NCBI RefSeq assembly: GCF_000980885.2
Contig: NZ_LBDA02000001.1
Location: forward strand, 110,091 to 174,090
DNA from: Streptomyces malaysiense
GTDB taxonomy: Bacteria; Actinomycetota; Actinomycetes; Streptomycetales; Streptomycetaceae
DNA length: 64,000 nt
Reading direction: 5' to 3'
The position numbers and the translations under genes are program-made. The notes under the pieces are model-generated. The model had not been told where the DNA came from. It ran no database searches and saw only the letters and a program-made list of their open reading frames with translations. Positions 50,272 to 59,244 of this stretch are shown here, in pieces (position 1 is the stretch's first letter; every line of letters starts with the position of its first letter).

Positions 50272-50913
50272 CTACCGCGCGGGCCGTGCGCAGTGCAGGA
50301 ACAGGTGCGGTTCCGGTACGGCCTCGGGGTGCGCCGGCGCGAACTCCGCGTGCTGCTGCGCCAGTACGGCGAGTCCGGCCCGCGCCGCCACGTCCTCGAA
50401 CGCGTCCGCGCCGAAGCTCGTCACCCGCACCGGCTGCCCCATGAAGAGTCCCTCGGCGCACTCGACGTCGACGGGCACGGTCGCCAGCACCACGAACCCT
50501 CCGGGCCGTACCGCCCGCGCGAGCCGCGCCACCACGGCCTCCTGCTCGGTCCGGTCCATCTGGAGCAGTGAGAAGTAGGCGCAGGCCGCGTCGAACTCCC
50601 CCTCCTCCAGCGGGAGGTCACGGATGTCCGCCCGGCGGAACTCGGCCCCCGGGACCTGCCGCGACGCCAACTCCACCATCACCGGGGACACGTCGACGCC
50701 GAGCACCCGGTGCCCCGCGTCCGTCAGGGTCCGCGCGGTCGGCCGCCCCGTGCCGCAGCCCGCGTCCAGCACCCGGCTGCCCGGCGCGAGCCGCTCCAGC
50801 AGCCAGCGCAGGGACGCCCGGTGCGCCTCGGAGGAGGCGAACGCCCGCTCGTAGTCGAGACCCAGCGCGTCGAACACCACGGCCGCCGGTACCCGGCGCT
50901 CGTCCTCGGTCAC
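50272..50913 (-). CDS. class I SAM-dependent methyltransferase
   Basis: This 213-residue protein has the canonical SAM-binding motif I VLDAGCGTGRPTARTL at ~51-66, HRVLGVDVSPVMVELA (motif II acidic ribose-binding), RRADIRDLPLEEGEFDAA, and RAVRPGGFVVLATVP. The substrate is unknown; it is a generic methyltransferase type 11/25. GGGAGGAGCC precedes tandem GTG codons; I used the second (50913) for better spacing. It is divergent to the flavodoxin-like gene at 51089 with a ~175-bp spacer. Confidence 0.88.
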   Translation of the reverse strand: MTEDERRVPAAVVFDALGLDYERAFASSEAHRASLRWLLERLAPGSRVLDAGCGTGRPTARTLTDAGHRVLGVDVSPVMVELASRQVPGAEFRRADIRDLPLEEGEFDAACAYFSLLQMDRTEQEAVVARLARAVRPGGFVVLATVPVDVECAEGLFMGQPVRVTSFGADAFEDVAARAGLAVLAQQHAEFAPAHPEAVPEPHLFLHCARPAR

Positions 50914-51088
50914 CACGGCTCCTCCCGTCGCGCGGCACCGGCCCCCGCGGCACCGGCCCGCACACCGCCCGCCCGGCGCCCGTGCGGCACCGGCGCCGGG
51001 CATCCTCGCACCCCGCGCGCCGCGTCCACAACGGCGTGGCACGACGGCGCGTTTGCGTACCGCGCGCCGCAGGCGGCAGGGTGCGCTT

Positions 51089-51541
51089 GTGCCCACCTTG
51101 CTGATCGTCCACCACACCCCGTCACCCAACTGCCAGGCCCTGTTCGAGGCCGTCGTCTCCGGTGCCACGGCACCCGGGATCGAGGGCGTCCGGGTGGTGC
51201 GCCGCGCGGCCCTCGCGGCCACCGCCGCCGACGTCCTCGAAGCCGACGGGTATCTCCTCGGCACCCCCGCGAACCTCGGCTACGTCTCCGGCGCCCTCAA
51301 GCACTTCTTCGACCAGATCTACTACCCCTGCCTGGACGAGACCCGGGGCCGCCCCTTCGGTTACTACGTCCACGGGGGCAACGACGTCACCGGCGCGGTG
51401 CGCGCCCTCGACACCATCACCACCGGCCTCGGCTGGCGCCGTGCGGCCGAACCGGTCACCGTCACGGGTGAACCCGGGCGGGCCGACACGGAGGCCTGCT
51501 GGGAACTCGGCGCCACCCTCGCCGCGGGCCTGTCCGCCTGA
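51089..51541 (+). CDS. flavodoxin / NAD(P)H-dependent FMN reductase-like protein
   Basis: This 150-residue flavodoxin-fold protein has the FMN phosphate loop near residues 6-15 (VHHTPSPNCQALFEAV), GYLLGTPANLGYVSGALKHF (isoalloxazine loop), and GRPFGYYVHGGNDVTGAVRAL. It is likely an FMN-dependent reductase or a redox carrier; the partner is unknown. I used GTG at 51089 because the upstream frame (from 51053) is Arg-rich and non-homologous. The ribosome site is weak. Confidence 0.82.
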   Translation: MPTLLIVHHTPSPNCQALFEAVVSGATAPGIEGVRVVRRAALAATAADVLEADGYLLGTPANLGYVSGALKHFFDQIYYPCLDETRGRPFGYYVHGGNDVTGAVRALDTITTGLGWRRAAEPVTVTGEPGRADTEACWELGATLAAGLSA

Positions 51542-51821
51542 CCCGCCCGCGCACCCCCGCTCGCCCGCCCGGCCCCGCTCCCGCGGCGCCCCGCCCCGGA
51601 CCGCGTTCGGCACCGGTGCGGGCGCGTGACCACAGGGTCGTGATCGCACACCCGGCCGGGCGTAGTACCCCGGTACCAGCGCTTCTGCCCCGTTCAGCCC
51701 CCAGTACCACGGGTTCGGTGGGTTATGGCGCCTAGCGTTGCGGATGAGACGTCAGACGTGACGGACGCCGCCGCCCGGGAGGGCACGACGGACGCCGCGG
51801 TCCGCGACAGAGGGAGCCCGC

Positions 51822-52796
51822 ATGATCGAGGCACGAGGACTGACCAAGAGATACGGCGAGAAGACGGCGGTCGACGCACTGGACTTCGTCGTCAGACCCG
51901 GCACCGTCACCGGATTCCTGGGCCCGAACGGCGCCGGGAAGTCCACCACCATGCGCATGATCGTCGGCCTCGACGCCCCGACGAGCGGCTCCGTCACCGT
52001 CAACGGCCGCCGCTACGCCGGCCACCGGGCCCCGCTCCAGGAGGTCGGCGCCCTGCTGGAGGCCAGGTCCGTGCATCCCGGCCGCTCGGCCCACCAGCAC
52101 CTGCGGGCGCTCGCGCTGACCCACGGCATCCCGCGCCGCCGCGTCGACGAGGTCATCGGGCTCGCCGGGCTCGGCGGCGTCGCCGGCAAGCGGGCCGGCT
52201 CCTTCTCGCTCGGCATGGGCCAGCGGCTCGGCATCGCCGCGGCCCTGCTCGGCGACCCCCGCACGGTGATGCTGGACGAGCCGGTCAACGGCCTCGACCC
52301 CGAGGGCGTCCTGTGGATCCGCAACCTGCTCACCTCGCTGGCGGCGGAGGGCCGCACGGTCTTCGTGTCCTCCCACCTGATGAGCGAGGTCGCGCAGGTC
52401 GCGGACCATCTGATCGTGGTGGGCCGGGGGCGGCTGCTCGCCGACACGACCGTACGGGACCTGGTGCGCGACGCGGGCGGAGACACCGTCCGGGTCGCCA
52501 CCGGGGACCCGGGACGACTGCGCGAGGTGCTCGCCGGACCGGGCGTGGAGATCACCGGCCGGGTCGGTGCGGAGGAACTCCAGGTCAGCGGGGTGAGTGC
52601 CCGGGAGGTCGGGCTCAAGGCCGCCGAGCACGGCATCCCGCTGTTCGAACTGAGCACCAGGGCCGTGTCGCTGGAGGCGGCCTTCATGGACCTGACCAGG
52701 GACGCCGTCGAGTACCACGGCACCACCACCGGCACCGACCGGACCCGAGCCGACGGCACCGGCGCCGGCACCGACCGCACCGGGAGCGCCGCATGA
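51822..52796 (+). CDS. ABC transporter ATP-binding subunit
   Basis: This 324-residue NBD of the drug/peptide-exporter (DrrA/BcrA) class has Walker A GFLGPNGAGKSTTM at ~34-47, ABC signature FSLGMGQRLGIAAALL (the second signature Gly is replaced by Met: SLGMGQ), Walker B TVMLDEPVNGLDPEG, and H-loop VFVSSHLMSEV. The C-terminus ends in a low-complexity run of GTDRT units. Its stop overlaps the permease start by 4 bp (ATGA). A two-component system follows, so the exporter is probably induced by a cell-envelope or antibiotic signal. Confidence 0.92.
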   Translation: MIEARGLTKRYGEKTAVDALDFVVRPGTVTGFLGPNGAGKSTTMRMIVGLDAPTSGSVTVNGRRYAGHRAPLQEVGALLEARSVHPGRSAHQHLRALALTHGIPRRRVDEVIGLAGLGGVAGKRAGSFSLGMGQRLGIAAALLGDPRTVMLDEPVNGLDPEGVLWIRNLLTSLAAEGRTVFVSSHLMSEVAQVADHLIVVGRGRLLADTTVRDLVRDAGGDTVRVATGDPGRLREVLAGPGVEITGRVGAEELQVSGVSAREVGLKAAEHGIPLFELSTRAVSLEAAFMDLTRDAVEYHGTTTGTDRTRADGTGAGTDRTGSAA

Positions 52797-53641
52797 GCAC
52801 CGTGACCGAGACCACCTCAGCCGCGGGGAACACCGAGGCCGCGCCCGGCCGCCCCGCCTACCGGGTGACCGGGCGCCGCGTCCTGGCCTCCGAATGGGCC
52901 AAACTCTGGTCCCTGCGCTCCACCTGGATCACCCTCGGCCTGGGACTGCTGTTCCTCGTCGTCTTCGGCGTCATCGCCGCCTACCGCTACCAGTCCATGA
53001 TCGGCTCGCCCCGCATGGACAAGGACTTCGCCCGCTCCACGGCCCTCAGCCTCTCCCTCTTCGGCGTCAACTTCGCCCAACTCGCCCTCGGGGTCCTGGG
53101 CGTGCTGGTCACGGCGGGGGAGTACTCCACCGGCATGATCCGCTCCACCATGGCGGCGGTGCCGCGCCGGCTGCCCGTCCTGTGGTCCAAGGCCGCGGTG
53201 TACGGACTGGTCGCCCTCGTCGTCGGCACGGCCGGCGCGTTCGCCGCCTTCCTCGCCGGCAGCCGGATCGTCTCCGACACGTCCGCCGCCCTGACGATCG
53301 GTCACCCGGGTGTCGTCCGCGGCCTGTTCGGCGCCGGGCTCTACCTCGGCCTCGTCGGCGTCATCGGTGCGGCCCTGGGCGCGCTGCTGCGCTCGGTGGC
53401 CGGCGGCATCTCCGTCCTGGTCGCCACCTTCATGCTCGTACCCGGCCTCGCCTCCCTGCTGCCCAGCTCCTGGCAGGACGACATCGGCCCCTACCTGCCG
53501 AGCAACGCGGGCCAGGCGATGTACGCCCTCACCCACGACGCCACCACGCTGTCCCCGGGCGCCGGGCTGCTGGTCTTCCTCGGCTGGACCGTGCTGGCGC
53601 TGGCGGGAGCGGCCTACCGCCTGCGGCGGGGGGACGTCTGA
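52793..53641 (+). CDS. ABC-2-type permease
   Basis: This 282-residue membrane protein has six predicted hydrophobic segments (about 47-67, 92-120, 142-165, 186-215, 222-240 and 258-275). It is the transmembrane partner of the upstream ATPase (start ATG within the ATGA overlap). SEWAKLWSLRSTWITLGLGL at the N-terminus is typical of bacitracin/daunorubicin-type exporter permeases. The substrate is unknown. A histidine kinase gene begins 15 bp downstream. Confidence 0.92.
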   Translation: MSTVTETTSAAGNTEAAPGRPAYRVTGRRVLASEWAKLWSLRSTWITLGLGLLFLVVFGVIAAYRYQSMIGSPRMDKDFARSTALSLSLFGVNFAQLALGVLGVLVTAGEYSTGMIRSTMAAVPRRLPVLWSKAAVYGLVALVVGTAGAFAAFLAGSRIVSDTSAALTIGHPGVVRGLFGAGLYLGLVGVIGAALGALLRSVAGGISVLVATFMLVPGLASLLPSSWQDDIGPYLPSNAGQAMYALTHDATTLSPGAGLLVFLGWTVLALAGAAYRLRRGDV

Positions 53642-53655
53642 CCGAGGTCCCCGCC

Positions 53656-54963
53656 ATGACCACCCTGCCTTCCGCCCCCGCGGCCCCCGCGGTCACGGAG
53701 GAACTCGGCGCCATGGGGCCGCTGGTCGCCCGGCTCGGCCGGGCCGGCCGGCGGCTGCGGGGTGCCGACCGGGACCGGCCCTGGGCGCTGGACACCGCCG
53801 TGGTGGCCGCCGTCTTCCTGATGTTCTGCCTGCCGGATCTGCTGCACGGCGGCGTCGTCGACGCGGACGGACCGCGCCGCTTCCGGCTCGCGTTCACCCG
53901 GCTGCCGCTCGCGGCCGTGCTCGCCGCGCAGGCGGGCCTGGTACTGCCGCTGCTGTGGCGCAGACGTCGTCCCGCGACGGCCTTCGTCGTTGTCGCCGCG
54001 GTGTTCGTCCTCCAGTGGGCCATCGGCGCCGCCCTGCACGCGGACGTCGCCCTCTTCCTCGCCCTGTACAGCCTCGCCCTGCACGGGCGGCCGCGCCGGA
54101 TTCCCTGGGCCTGCGCGGTGATGGCGGCCGCCCTCGCGCTGGTCGCGGTACGGGTGTCGGCCGTCGTGTCGGTCGCGGACGCGCTGTTCTTCCTGCTCAG
54201 CACGGCGACCGCGGCCCTCGCGCTGGGCCTGGCGATCCGGATCCGCCGCGCCCAGCTCGCCGCGCTGCGGGACCGGGCGGCCCGCCTGGAGACGGAGCGC
54301 GACCAGCGCAGCAGACTGGCCGCGGCCTCCGAACGCGCCCGGGTGGCACGGGAGATGCACGACATCGTCGGCCACCACCTGTCCGTCGTGATCACCCTCG
54401 CCGACGCGGGCGTGTGCGCCACCGCCGCCGATGCCGGACGCGGCGCCGAGGCCCTCGCGCTCATCGGCGACACCGGCCGTCAGGCCCTCGGCGAACTCCG
54501 GCGGGTCCTCGGCGTGCTGCGCGACACCGACGCCTCGCCCGCCTGCCCCGAACTCAGCCCGCAGCCCGGACTCGCCGACCTCGACGCCCTGTGCCACGGC
54601 GTGCGCGCCGCCGGGCTCGACGTCGTGTACCGGACCGCCGGGAAGGTCGAAGCCCTGGACGAAGGAGTGCAGTTGACCGTCTACCGGATCGTGCAGGAAG
54701 CCATGACGAACACCCTGAAGCACGCGGGAGCCGGTACCCGGGTGGACCTCGCGATCGATGTCGGGGAGGGCCGGCTCGGCATCCAGGTCCGCGACACGGG
54801 CAGGTACGTCCGGGCGGGGCGACGAGGCGACGGCCAGGGCCTGCCGGGCATGCGGGAGCGCGTCGCGCTGTACGGCGGACGGCTCAGCGCGGGCCCCGCC
54901 CCGGGCGGCGGCTGGATCGTCGCGGCCACCCTCGACCTCGGCCCGCGGGAGGGCGCGGCGTGA
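53656..54963 (+). CDS. sensor histidine kinase (HisKA_3, NarL-type)
   Basis: This 435-residue membrane kinase has an N-terminal region with about four to five hydrophobic segments (residues ~45-200) and little extracellular sequence, so it may sense a membrane signal. The dimerisation/phosphoacceptor motif RVAREMHDIVGHHLSVVI has the His near residue 234, and VYRIVQEAMTNTLKHAGAGT with GDGQGLPGMRERVALYGG forms the HATPase. GAGG lies 9 nt before the ATG. It overlaps the response regulator start by 4 bp. Confidence 0.92.
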   Translation: MTTLPSAPAAPAVTEELGAMGPLVARLGRAGRRLRGADRDRPWALDTAVVAAVFLMFCLPDLLHGGVVDADGPRRFRLAFTRLPLAAVLAAQAGLVLPLLWRRRRPATAFVVVAAVFVLQWAIGAALHADVALFLALYSLALHGRPRRIPWACAVMAAALALVAVRVSAVVSVADALFFLLSTATAALALGLAIRIRRAQLAALRDRAARLETERDQRSRLAAASERARVAREMHDIVGHHLSVVITLADAGVCATAADAGRGAEALALIGDTGRQALGELRRVLGVLRDTDASPACPELSPQPGLADLDALCHGVRAAGLDVVYRTAGKVEALDEGVQLTVYRIVQEAMTNTLKHAGAGTRVDLAIDVGEGRLGIQVRDTGRYVRAGRRGDGQGLPGMRERVALYGGRLSAGPAPGGGWIVAATLDLGPREGAA

Positions 54964-55616
54964 CCACCGTGCTCATCGTGGACGACCAGCCGCTGCAACG
55001 GTACGGCTTCCGGATGCTGCTGGACTCCGTGCCCGGGACCGAGGTGGTCGGCGAGGCCGCCCATGGCGCGGAGGCCGTCCGCCGGGCCGCCCTACTGCGC
55101 CCCGACGTCGTCCTGATGGACATCCGCATGCCGGGTATGGACGGCATCGAGGCCACCCGGCGCATCGTCGCCACCGGCGCACGCTCACGCGTCCTCGTGC
55201 TGACCACCTTCGACCTGGACGAGTACGTGCACGCGGCCCTGCGCGCCGGGGCCAGCGGCTTCCTGCTGAAGGACGCCCGCCCCGACGAACTGCTGGCGGG
55301 CATCCGCGCGGTGGCCGGCGGCGACGCGGTGATCGCCCCCGCCCTCACCCGCCGCCTCCTGGACGAGTTCGCCCGCTACGGCCGCGCCCCCGCCGACGAC
55401 CCCCGTGTCGACCGTCTCACCGAGCGGGAACGCGAGATCCTCGTCGCCATCGGCAAGGGCTGGACCAACGGCGAGATCGCCGCCCGCCTCGTCCTGTCCG
55501 AGTCCACGGTCAAGACCCATGTCGGCCGCGTCCTGGCCAAGACGGGCGCCCGCGACCGGGTCCAGGCGGTGATCTTCGCCTACGACCTCGGGCTGGCGCG
55601 GCCGAGTGCGCGGTGA
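54960..55616 (+). CDS. NarL/LuxR-type response regulator
   Basis: This 218-residue regulator has a receiver domain with acidic Asp8-Asp9, phospho-acceptor Asp54 (VVLMDIRMPGMDG) and FLLKDARPDELLAGI. The LuxR helix-turn-helix is at ~150-210 (LTEREREILVAIGKGWTNGE, then IAARLVLSESTVKTHVGRVL). GTG start at 54960 overlaps the kinase stop (GTGA). The four-gene unit ABC-ATPase, permease, kinase, regulator is transcribed together and the regulator probably controls it. Confidence 0.93.
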   Translation: MTTVLIVDDQPLQRYGFRMLLDSVPGTEVVGEAAHGAEAVRRAALLRPDVVLMDIRMPGMDGIEATRRIVATGARSRVLVLTTFDLDEYVHAALRAGASGFLLKDARPDELLAGIRAVAGGDAVIAPALTRRLLDEFARYGRAPADDPRVDRLTEREREILVAIGKGWTNGEIAARLVLSESTVKTHVGRVLAKTGARDRVQAVIFAYDLGLARPSAR

Positions 55617-56022
55617 CGGCCGGGGCCGGGAGCCCGAGCGCCGGACGCCGCGTGCGGGAGGGAGCGCCGGCCGTCGCGTCGCAGGCGCCGAGGACGGCGA
55701 TGCGAAGCCGGTGAACGCCGGGGCCCCGGCCGACCGCCCTGTCTCTCCGCGCCCGGCCGCCGTCCCCCGGGCCCCCGCAGCTTCACCCCCGGGCCTCGCT
55801 GGGCCACCCGGGTGACGCGCGCCCGCCGGGAAAGTGCGACCGGTCCCAACGGCCCCCACCCGCCTGTCCTTCCCACCGGACCCCCGCGCCCGGCACCCCA
55901 CCGCCCCGTCACGCCCCCGGACGAAGGTGCGGGGCCGGTGGGGCTGGCACACGATGGACGCGGGTCGCGTCCCGCCGACGCGGCCGCAGCCGTCGTACGT
56001 CGTCTAACCGAGGGAGCGCCGG
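55617..56022. other. intergenic region, no gene supported
   Basis: These 406 bp separate the response regulator and the hydrolase fusion. They should contain a terminator for the first and a promoter for the second. I see only GC-rich sequence with Pro/Arg-rich frames; TAACCGAGGGAG just before 56023 is the ribosome site. Confidence 0.4.
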
Positions 56023-58119
56023 ATGCGAGCGGACGGCACCGCACCCGGGCGGCCCGCGCCGGGCGGCCCGGACCCAGCAGACGTGCTGCGCGGCTGCGCG
56101 CGGGACGTGCTGGAGATCGCCGAGGGCATCCGCGCGGTGTCCGGACGCACCGCCACCACCCTGTCCGCCCCGGACCTGACCGCCGCGACCCGCCGCCACC
56201 CCCGCACCGGCCTCGCCGGCTGCTGGGCCCTGCTGCGGGCCCTCACCGCACGACCGGGCCTCGGCGGTCCCGCGGACCCCGGGCCCCGCGACGGCATGGC
56301 CCGCGCCCTCGCCCGCGCGGGCCGGGCACGCGGCGCGGAGAACCTGGCCGCGCTGGTGGCCCTCACCTCCCTGCGCCTGCGCGTCACCGCCGTACTCGCC
56401 GACCACCCCGAACTGGCCCGCACCCCGGGCATGCGCCTGCTGACCCGGGCCGTCACCGCCGAGCGCGACGAGGACGCCGTACGGGCCCTGCGCACCCTGC
56501 TCCGGGACCGCACGGCCCAGCGCGCCCTGTCCGGGCTCGCGCCGCTGATATCCGAACTCCTCTCCGTCCGCGCCCTGCTGGACGGGCCGTCCGAGCGCGG
56601 CGGCGTCCCCGAGGGCGGCGCCGAGGCCGTCGACCTCGGCGACCAGCGCCGCCGGATCATCGCCACCGAGGGCTCCCTCCTCGGCTTCCTGCGGAACATC
56701 GAGGCGCTGTCCACCGACGGACGGATCCTCGTCCAGAACGTGCGCGGCCCCGACGGCGTCGTCCGCTACGTCGTCCAGGCCCCCGGCGCGGCCCCCGGCC
56801 GTCCCCGCGACGACGCCCCGCAGGACCTGGTGGGCGCCTGGCGCGACCTGTGCGCCACGGACTCCCCGTACACCCGCTCCCTGGTGCACGCCCTGGCCGT
56901 GCACGGCATCCCGCGCGGCGCCGAACTCGCCCTGATCGGCCACAGCGAGGGCGGCAACGCGGTCCTCAACCTCGCCCAGGACGAGGACTTCTGCCGCACC
57001 TACCGCGTCACCCACGCCATCGCCGTGGGCGCCCCGTCCGGCGACCGCAAGCCCGCCGACCCCCGTACCTGGATCGCCACCGTCACCAACCAGTACGACC
57101 TGGTGGCCGCCCCGGACGGGCACCGCACCGAACCGGCGCCCCGCGCGGACCCGGACGACACCACCCGCTACCACGTCGAATACGCCGGTCCCACCCGCGA
57201 GTTCCCGCTCTGCCACCGCCTGCGCGAATACATCGAGCACCTGCGGACCCTGCTCCCCGTGGCCCGAGCGGATCTGGACGAGGCACTGGCCCCCTACCGC
57301 GGGCCCGTCGTACGCACCCAGGCCTACCGGCTCAAGAACCACGCCCACCCGCCCGCCGGCCACCCCTTCCTCACCCTGGCCACCGCCCCCGTGCGCACCA
57401 CCGTGGGCCCGGTCGAGGTCCCGGTGCGGTACTACGACTCCGCCGCCGCGCACCTCTGCTTCCCCGTCGACCCGGCGGCGGCCCGGAGCCTGCTGCCCGA
57501 CGCGGACTGGCTGGCACCGAGCCGGCTGGGCCCCCGGGCCCTGGCCGTGCTCTCCGTGCACGAGCACCGGTGCACCACCATCGGCCCGTACACCGAGATC
57601 GCTCTGTCCGTCCTGGTCGACGACCTGTGGCGGCCGCGTCCGTACGACGCCGTCATCGATCTGCTGCGCCGTGTCGACCTGCGCCGTACCGGCCGCTACG
57701 TCCTGTCGCTCGCCGTCACCACCGAGGCGGCCCGCGTGGTCGCGCGGGAGGTCTGGGGGCAGCCGGTGCTCAGGATGCGTGCCGAGGCCGACCTGACGGG
57801 CCGGGAGATCCGGGCCCGCTCCGAGGACCTCGGGCTCGTGGTCGAGGGCCGGCTCGGGCCGGGCCTGCGCTGCCCCGACGCCGACCGGGCCCTGTACGGC
57901 CGCCGGGGCACCGGCACGGTCCGCACCCTGGTCCGGGCCCAGGGCAGGCTGCGGCTGCACCCGGGCGCGGGCGTCCGGGTACGGCTCGACAACGCGGCCG
58001 CCGAGCCCCTCGCCGGGCAGCTGCGCCGACTCGGCATCGACGCGGCCCGGCCCCTGTTCGTGCTGGCCTGCCCGCAGTTCATGGCACACCGCGGCGGCGG
58101 CGCGGAGCTGGCGCGCTGA
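56023..58119 (+). CDS. alpha/beta hydrolase fused to an acetoacetate-decarboxylase-like domain
   Basis: This 698-residue fusion has a helical N-terminal region (~1-190), an alpha/beta-hydrolase domain with nucleophile elbow LALIGHSEGGNAVLNLAQ near 303-320, and VTHAIAVGAPSGDRK with WIATVTNQYDLVAAPDGHRT. The C-terminal third (~430-690) resembles acetoacetate decarboxylase: EVPVRYYDSAAAHLCFPVD, LAVLSVHEHRCTTIGPYTEI, and ARVVAREVWGQPVLRMRAE. In that last motif the lysine pair of true decarboxylases (WG.PKK) is replaced by PVL, so Schiff-base catalysis is unlikely. Function unknown. GGGAG precedes the ATG. Confidence 0.75.
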   Translation: MRADGTAPGRPAPGGPDPADVLRGCARDVLEIAEGIRAVSGRTATTLSAPDLTAATRRHPRTGLAGCWALLRALTARPGLGGPADPGPRDGMARALARAGRARGAENLAALVALTSLRLRVTAVLADHPELARTPGMRLLTRAVTAERDEDAVRALRTLLRDRTAQRALSGLAPLISELLSVRALLDGPSERGGVPEGGAEAVDLGDQRRRIIATEGSLLGFLRNIEALSTDGRILVQNVRGPDGVVRYVVQAPGAAPGRPRDDAPQDLVGAWRDLCATDSPYTRSLVHALAVHGIPRGAELALIGHSEGGNAVLNLAQDEDFCRTYRVTHAIAVGAPSGDRKPADPRTWIATVTNQYDLVAAPDGHRTEPAPRADPDDTTRYHVEYAGPTREFPLCHRLREYIEHLRTLLPVARADLDEALAPYRGPVVRTQAYRLKNHAHPPAGHPFLTLATAPVRTTVGPVEVPVRYYDSAAAHLCFPVDPAAARSLLPDADWLAPSRLGPRALAVLSVHEHRCTTIGPYTEIALSVLVDDLWRPRPYDAVIDLLRRVDLRRTGRYVLSLAVTTEAARVVAREVWGQPVLRMRAEADLTGREIRARSEDLGLVVEGRLGPGLRCPDADRALYGRRGTGTVRTLVRAQGRLRLHPGAGVRVRLDNAAAEPLAGQLRRLGIDAARPLFVLACPQFMAHRGGGAELAR

Positions 58120-58154
58120 AGTCCCGCACGCACGCAGCCTAGTTGGGAGTCCCC

Positions 58155-58445
58155 ATGGTGACCGAGTCCGCCCGGCCGCAAGCGGCGCAGGCCGATGAAC
58201 TCCTCGCCCACATCGGCCGGTTGCGGGCCGACGCCGATCTGATGGACGGCTACGCCCGGCGCCTGCGCGCCACCGCGGCCGCGCTCGGCGGCTGTCCGAT
58301 GGCGCCCGAGTGGAGCCGCCCGGCCCTGGACCGGCAGGCGGCCGCCTGCGCCGCGGCGGCGGTCCGGCTGCGCACCGCCGCCGAGGCGCTGCTCGCCCAC
58401 GCGCGCGCGGACCGGCCGACGCGGGGCGCGATGTCGGGGTCGTAG
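58155..58445 (+). CDS. small helical protein (96 aa), possibly WXG100/EspC-like
   Basis: GGGAG lies 5 nt before the ATG at 58155. The protein is helix-rich (QADELLAHIGRLRADADLMD, then RRLRATAAALGGCPMAPEW; then AACAAAAVRLRTAAEALLAH), a two-helix layout with a central W. This resembles small secreted WXG100 or EspC-type helical hairpins but lacks the WxG signature. It follows the hydrolase fusion by 35 bp, and the pair may be functionally linked. Family not established. Confidence 0.6.
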   Translation: MVTESARPQAAQADELLAHIGRLRADADLMDGYARRLRATAAALGGCPMAPEWSRPALDRQAAACAAAAVRLRTAAEALLAHARADRPTRGAMSGS

Positions 58446-58467
58446 GAGGGGGCGCAGGAGGGGGCGC
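58444..58467. repeat. 12-bp tandem duplication
   Basis: AGGAGGGGGCGC occurs twice in tandem (58444-58455, 58456-58467), directly after the stop codon region of the small helical protein. Confidence 0.6.
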
Positions 58468-58509
58468 AGGGATACGGAGGTGTGTGTGGGGGAGTCGTGG
58501 TGGCGGGGC

Positions 58510-58608
58510 TCAGTCGGGCTGTTCCTCGGAGCCGGGCTTCGGGCGGGCGCGGGTCCAGGAGGGGTCGACGACCGGGAGGGGCTGGGGGAGGGGGACGATG
58601 CGGTGCAT
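58510..58608 (-). CDS. 32-residue ORF with a strong ribosome site
   Basis: This short ORF sits in the 250 bp otherwise lacking a gene. ATG at 58608 has AAGGA 5 nt upstream (58618-58614). The predicted product is MHRIVPLPQPLPVVDP followed by SWTRARPKPGSEEQPD. It is Pro-rich with a basic centre and acidic end and has no signal peptide. It lies 90 nt downstream of the RsbW-like ATPase gene on the same strand. It may be a small regulatory partner, a leader-type peptide or a conserved micro-protein; function not known. Confidence 0.5.
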   Translation of the reverse strand: MHRIVPLPQPLPVVDPSWTRARPKPGSEEQPD

Positions 58609-58698
58609 GGGGATCCTTCGGACTGGTGGGGGTTGGTCCGTGGCGGCGGTTCGAGGAGCGGCGGCGCTGCCCGGAAGAGCCGGGCGGGACGAGGTGGT

Positions 58699-59244
58699 TC
58701 AGACGGACCGCAGTTCCGCCCAGACGACACGGGCGGGCCGGTCGGCCGGGAGGGTGACGCCCCAGCCGAGGCTCAGCGACTCGACCAGGAGCAGCCCGCG
58801 CCCGTGCTGGTCCTCGGCTCCGGGGCGGCGGCTCACCAGGAGCACTGAGCCCGCGTCCCCGGTGGTCTCGTCCGCCACCTCCACCCGTATCCGCTCGGCC
58901 GTGCGGCGCAGCCGGCAGCCGATCCGGGTGCCGCCCGCGTGCACCAGCGCGTTGGTGACCAGCTCGGAGACCACCAGGACCACATCGTCCCGTACGCCCT
59001 CCGGCACACCCCACACAGTGAGCAGATCCCCCGCGGCCCGGCGGGCGGCGCCGACGGACGAGGGACGGGCCGGCAGGTCGAAGGAGGCGTCCGACGCCGG
59101 GAGTCCGACCCCGGTGACCGGCCGGCCGGCCCTCTCGGACCGTGCGCCCCGCCCCGGGCCCGGCCCGCCCGCGGCGGACGACCGGTCCTCTCTCGCGTCC
59201 GGGGGCGGGCGGTGGAGCGGTCGGGGGAGGAAGGGCGGAGCCAT
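58699..59244 (-). CDS. RsbW-like ATP-binding protein (anti-sigma-type GHKL kinase)
   Basis: This 181-residue GHKL ATPase shows RRAAGDLLTVWGVPEGVRDD, the N-box VVLVVSELVTNALVHAGGT near residues 88-106, a VEVADETTG G1-box-like segment and HGRGLLLVESLSLGWGV. Such single-domain proteins are common in Streptomyces and act as anti-sigma factors or serine kinases of anti-anti-sigma factors. The first ~45 residues are low complexity. ATG at 59244; earlier frames are Arg-rich. It is divergent to the XRE/DUF5753 regulator, a frequent Streptomyces pairing. Confidence 0.85.
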   Translation of the reverse strand: MAPPFLPRPLHRPPPDAREDRSSAAGGPGPGRGARSERAGRPVTGVGLPASDASFDLPARPSSVGAARRAAGDLLTVWGVPEGVRDDVVLVVSELVTNALVHAGGTRIGCRLRRTAERIRVEVADETTGDAGSVLLVSRRPGAEDQHGRGLLLVESLSLGWGVTLPADRPARVVWAELRSV

